From Micromonospora coxensis (GTDB taxonomy: Bacteria; Actinomycetota; Actinomycetes; Mycobacteriales; Micromonosporaceae), in NCBI RefSeq assembly GCF_900090295.1, contig NZ_LT607753.1:2604001-2668000 (forward strand): a DNA stretch of 64,000 nucleotides. Direction: 5' to 3'. The first letter of the stretch is position 1. The number at the start of each line of letters is the position of its first letter. The translations under genes were made by a program, and so were the position numbers. The notes below the pieces were generated by a model. That model made no database searches and was not told the origin of the DNA. It saw only the letters and a list, made by a program, of their open reading frames with translations. Positions 62,978-64,000 of the stretch are shown here, piece by piece.

Positions 62978-64000
62978 TCAGAGTTCGACAGAGGTGATGT
63001 CGAGCTCGCCGACGTTGGTCAGCTCCATCTTCTTGATCTTCTCCGAGTGGCCGGACTGCTGACCACCGAAGTAGACCGGGATCGACGGCGCGTCGGCGTC
63101 GATCTTGGCCACGGCCTGCGAGAACAGCTCGTGCGAGGCCTCCAGGCTCGGGGCGGCGCTGGCCTGCTTGGCCAGGGCGTCGACCTCCGGGTTGCTGTAC
63201 AGACCGTCGTTCGAGGAACCACCGGTCACGTAGAGCGGGTTGACCCAGTTCTCGACGTCCGGGTAGTCCTGCTGCCAGCCGGCGCGGTACATGCCGTCCA
63301 TCTTGTGGGCGTTGATGTTCTGGCGGAAGACCGCGAAGGTCGGCACACCGGTGGCGACGGCGTCGATGCCCAGCGTGGTCTTGATCTGCTGCGCGACGGC
63401 CTCCATCCACTCCTTGTGGCTGGCGTCGGCGTTGTAGTACAGCTTCAGCTGGCCCTTGAAGCCACCGGACTTGGCGTACAGCGCCTTGGCCTGCTCCGGG
63501 TCGTACTTGCAGACGGTGCAGTTGCCCGGCTTGGCGCCCGGGGTGAGCGGGTTGGCCCAGCTGTCGGCCGGCTTGCGGTTGCCGAAGAAGATCTTGTCGC
63601 TGATCTCCTGGCGGTTGATCGACAGCGAGATCGCCTTACGCAGGTCCGCGTTCTTGAAGCGGGCGTCGTAGATCGGGAAGGCGATGATGCCGGTCACCGG
63701 GGTGGTGGAGGAGATCGCCCGGTCGCCCAGGTCGTTCTTCCAGTTGTCACCCGCGAGCGAGGAGACCGGAACCTGCTGCATGAAGTCCAGGTTGTTCGAG
63801 ACCAGGTCGCTGTAGGCGGCCGTGTCGTCCTGGTAGATCTTGACGGTGACGTCCTTGATCTTCATCTTGTCGCGCAGGGAGTAGTCGTCGAACCGCGTCA
63901 GCTTGATCGCGACGTTGTTCTCCCAGGACACGAACTTGACCGGGCCGTTACCGATCGGCTTCTTGCCGAACTCCTCCGCCTTGCCGGCGAAGAAGGCGTC
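62978..64000 (-). CDS. Oligopeptide ABC transporter substrate-binding protein (operon 2, partial)
   Basis: The last 340 residues; the frame is open to the right edge, so the N-terminus with signal peptide is missing. SBP family 5 features: IGNGPVKFVSWENNVAIKLT, DLRKAISLSINRQEISDKIF, YRAGWQQDYPDVENWVNPLY and the C-terminal IPVYFGGQQSGHSEKIKK. Same architecture as the protein at 30434 but clearly diverged, so the two operons may take up different peptides. A hairpin separates it from the permease gene. Confidence 0.92.
   Translation of the reverse strand, partial: DAFFAGKAEEFGKKPIGNGPVKFVSWENNVAIKLTRFDDYSLRDKMKIKDVTVKIYQDDTAAYSDLVSNNLDFMQQVPVSSLAGDNWKNDLGDRAISSTTPVTGIIAFPIYDARFKNADLRKAISLSINRQEISDKIFFGNRKPADSWANPLTPGAKPGNCTVCKYDPEQAKALYAKSGGFKGQLKLYYNADASHKEWMEAVAQQIKTTLGIDAVATGVPTFAVFRQNINAHKMDGMYRAGWQQDYPDVENWVNPLYVTGGSSNDGLYSNPEVDALAKQASAAPSLEASHELFSQAVAKIDADAPSIPVYFGGQQSGHSEKIKKMELTNVGELDITSVEL

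Overview
The window is GC-rich actinobacterial DNA with dense divergent and convergent genes, many GTG starts and short gene overlaps. Gene content and order suggest a member of the Micromonosporaceae, probably Micromonospora or a close relative; this is inferred from gene style and order, not from a database search. I found no rRNA, tRNA, CRISPR array, complete insertion sequence or replication origin. All function calls rest on reading motifs in translations.

Layout. 1-8.6 kb: an accessory and repair zone with the end of a mycothiol-type protein, an FMN reductase-GNAT fusion divergent from a MarR regulator, an IS-transposase remnant touching ychF, a second MarR/EamA divergent pair, and ada-alkA plus ogt for alkylation repair. 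8.7-16.8 kb: a heterodimeric ABC exporter with one degenerate ATP site, a secreted trypsin-like protease and an archaeal-type valS. 17-20.5 kb: a four-gene ABC-2 operon. 20.6-25.4 kb: a VTC-domain fragment, a DM13 protein, an APS kinase with a degenerate sulfurylase half, and a DeoR-galT pair. 25.8-52.3 kb: the conserved housekeeping core: icd, mdh, folD, purH, purN, a PerM-like membrane protein, sucD, sucC, two M23 peptidases, pcrA and chorismate mutase. The stretch from purH to chorismate mutase keeps the same set of neighbours I recall from Mycobacterium tuberculosis Rv0948c-Rv0957. It is interrupted by an oligopeptide ABC operon (30.4-36.1 kb), whose paralogue starts beyond the right edge and runs back to 58.8 kb.

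The most interesting region is 52.5-58.7 kb. A SARP-type regulator is followed by two small, paralogous, very cysteine-rich peptides (11 and 9 Cys) that share a leader ending in Ala-Ser-Ala. A convergent operon encodes a MauD/TlpA-like thioredoxin, an ABC exporter, a MauE-like redox membrane protein and a signal peptidase I. Together these look like a pathway that makes, exports, cleaves and oxidatively folds disulfide-rich peptides. Direct repeats with 11-bp periodicity sit the same distance upstream of TANNNT boxes at the operon and peptide promoters, as expected for SARP operators.

A second notable element precedes the chorismate mutase gene: a probable leaderless 21-residue leader peptide containing Phe-Phe-Tyr-Tyr, followed by a strong terminator hairpin, i.e. 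a candidate Phe/Tyr attenuator. Smaller oddities include a frameshifted M23 peptidase, an in-frame inverted-repeat insertion in the AlkA domain, a 50-bp perfect palindrome, five 30-nt repeats spreading from the sucD stop codon, and a repeated intercistronic element in at least four operons.
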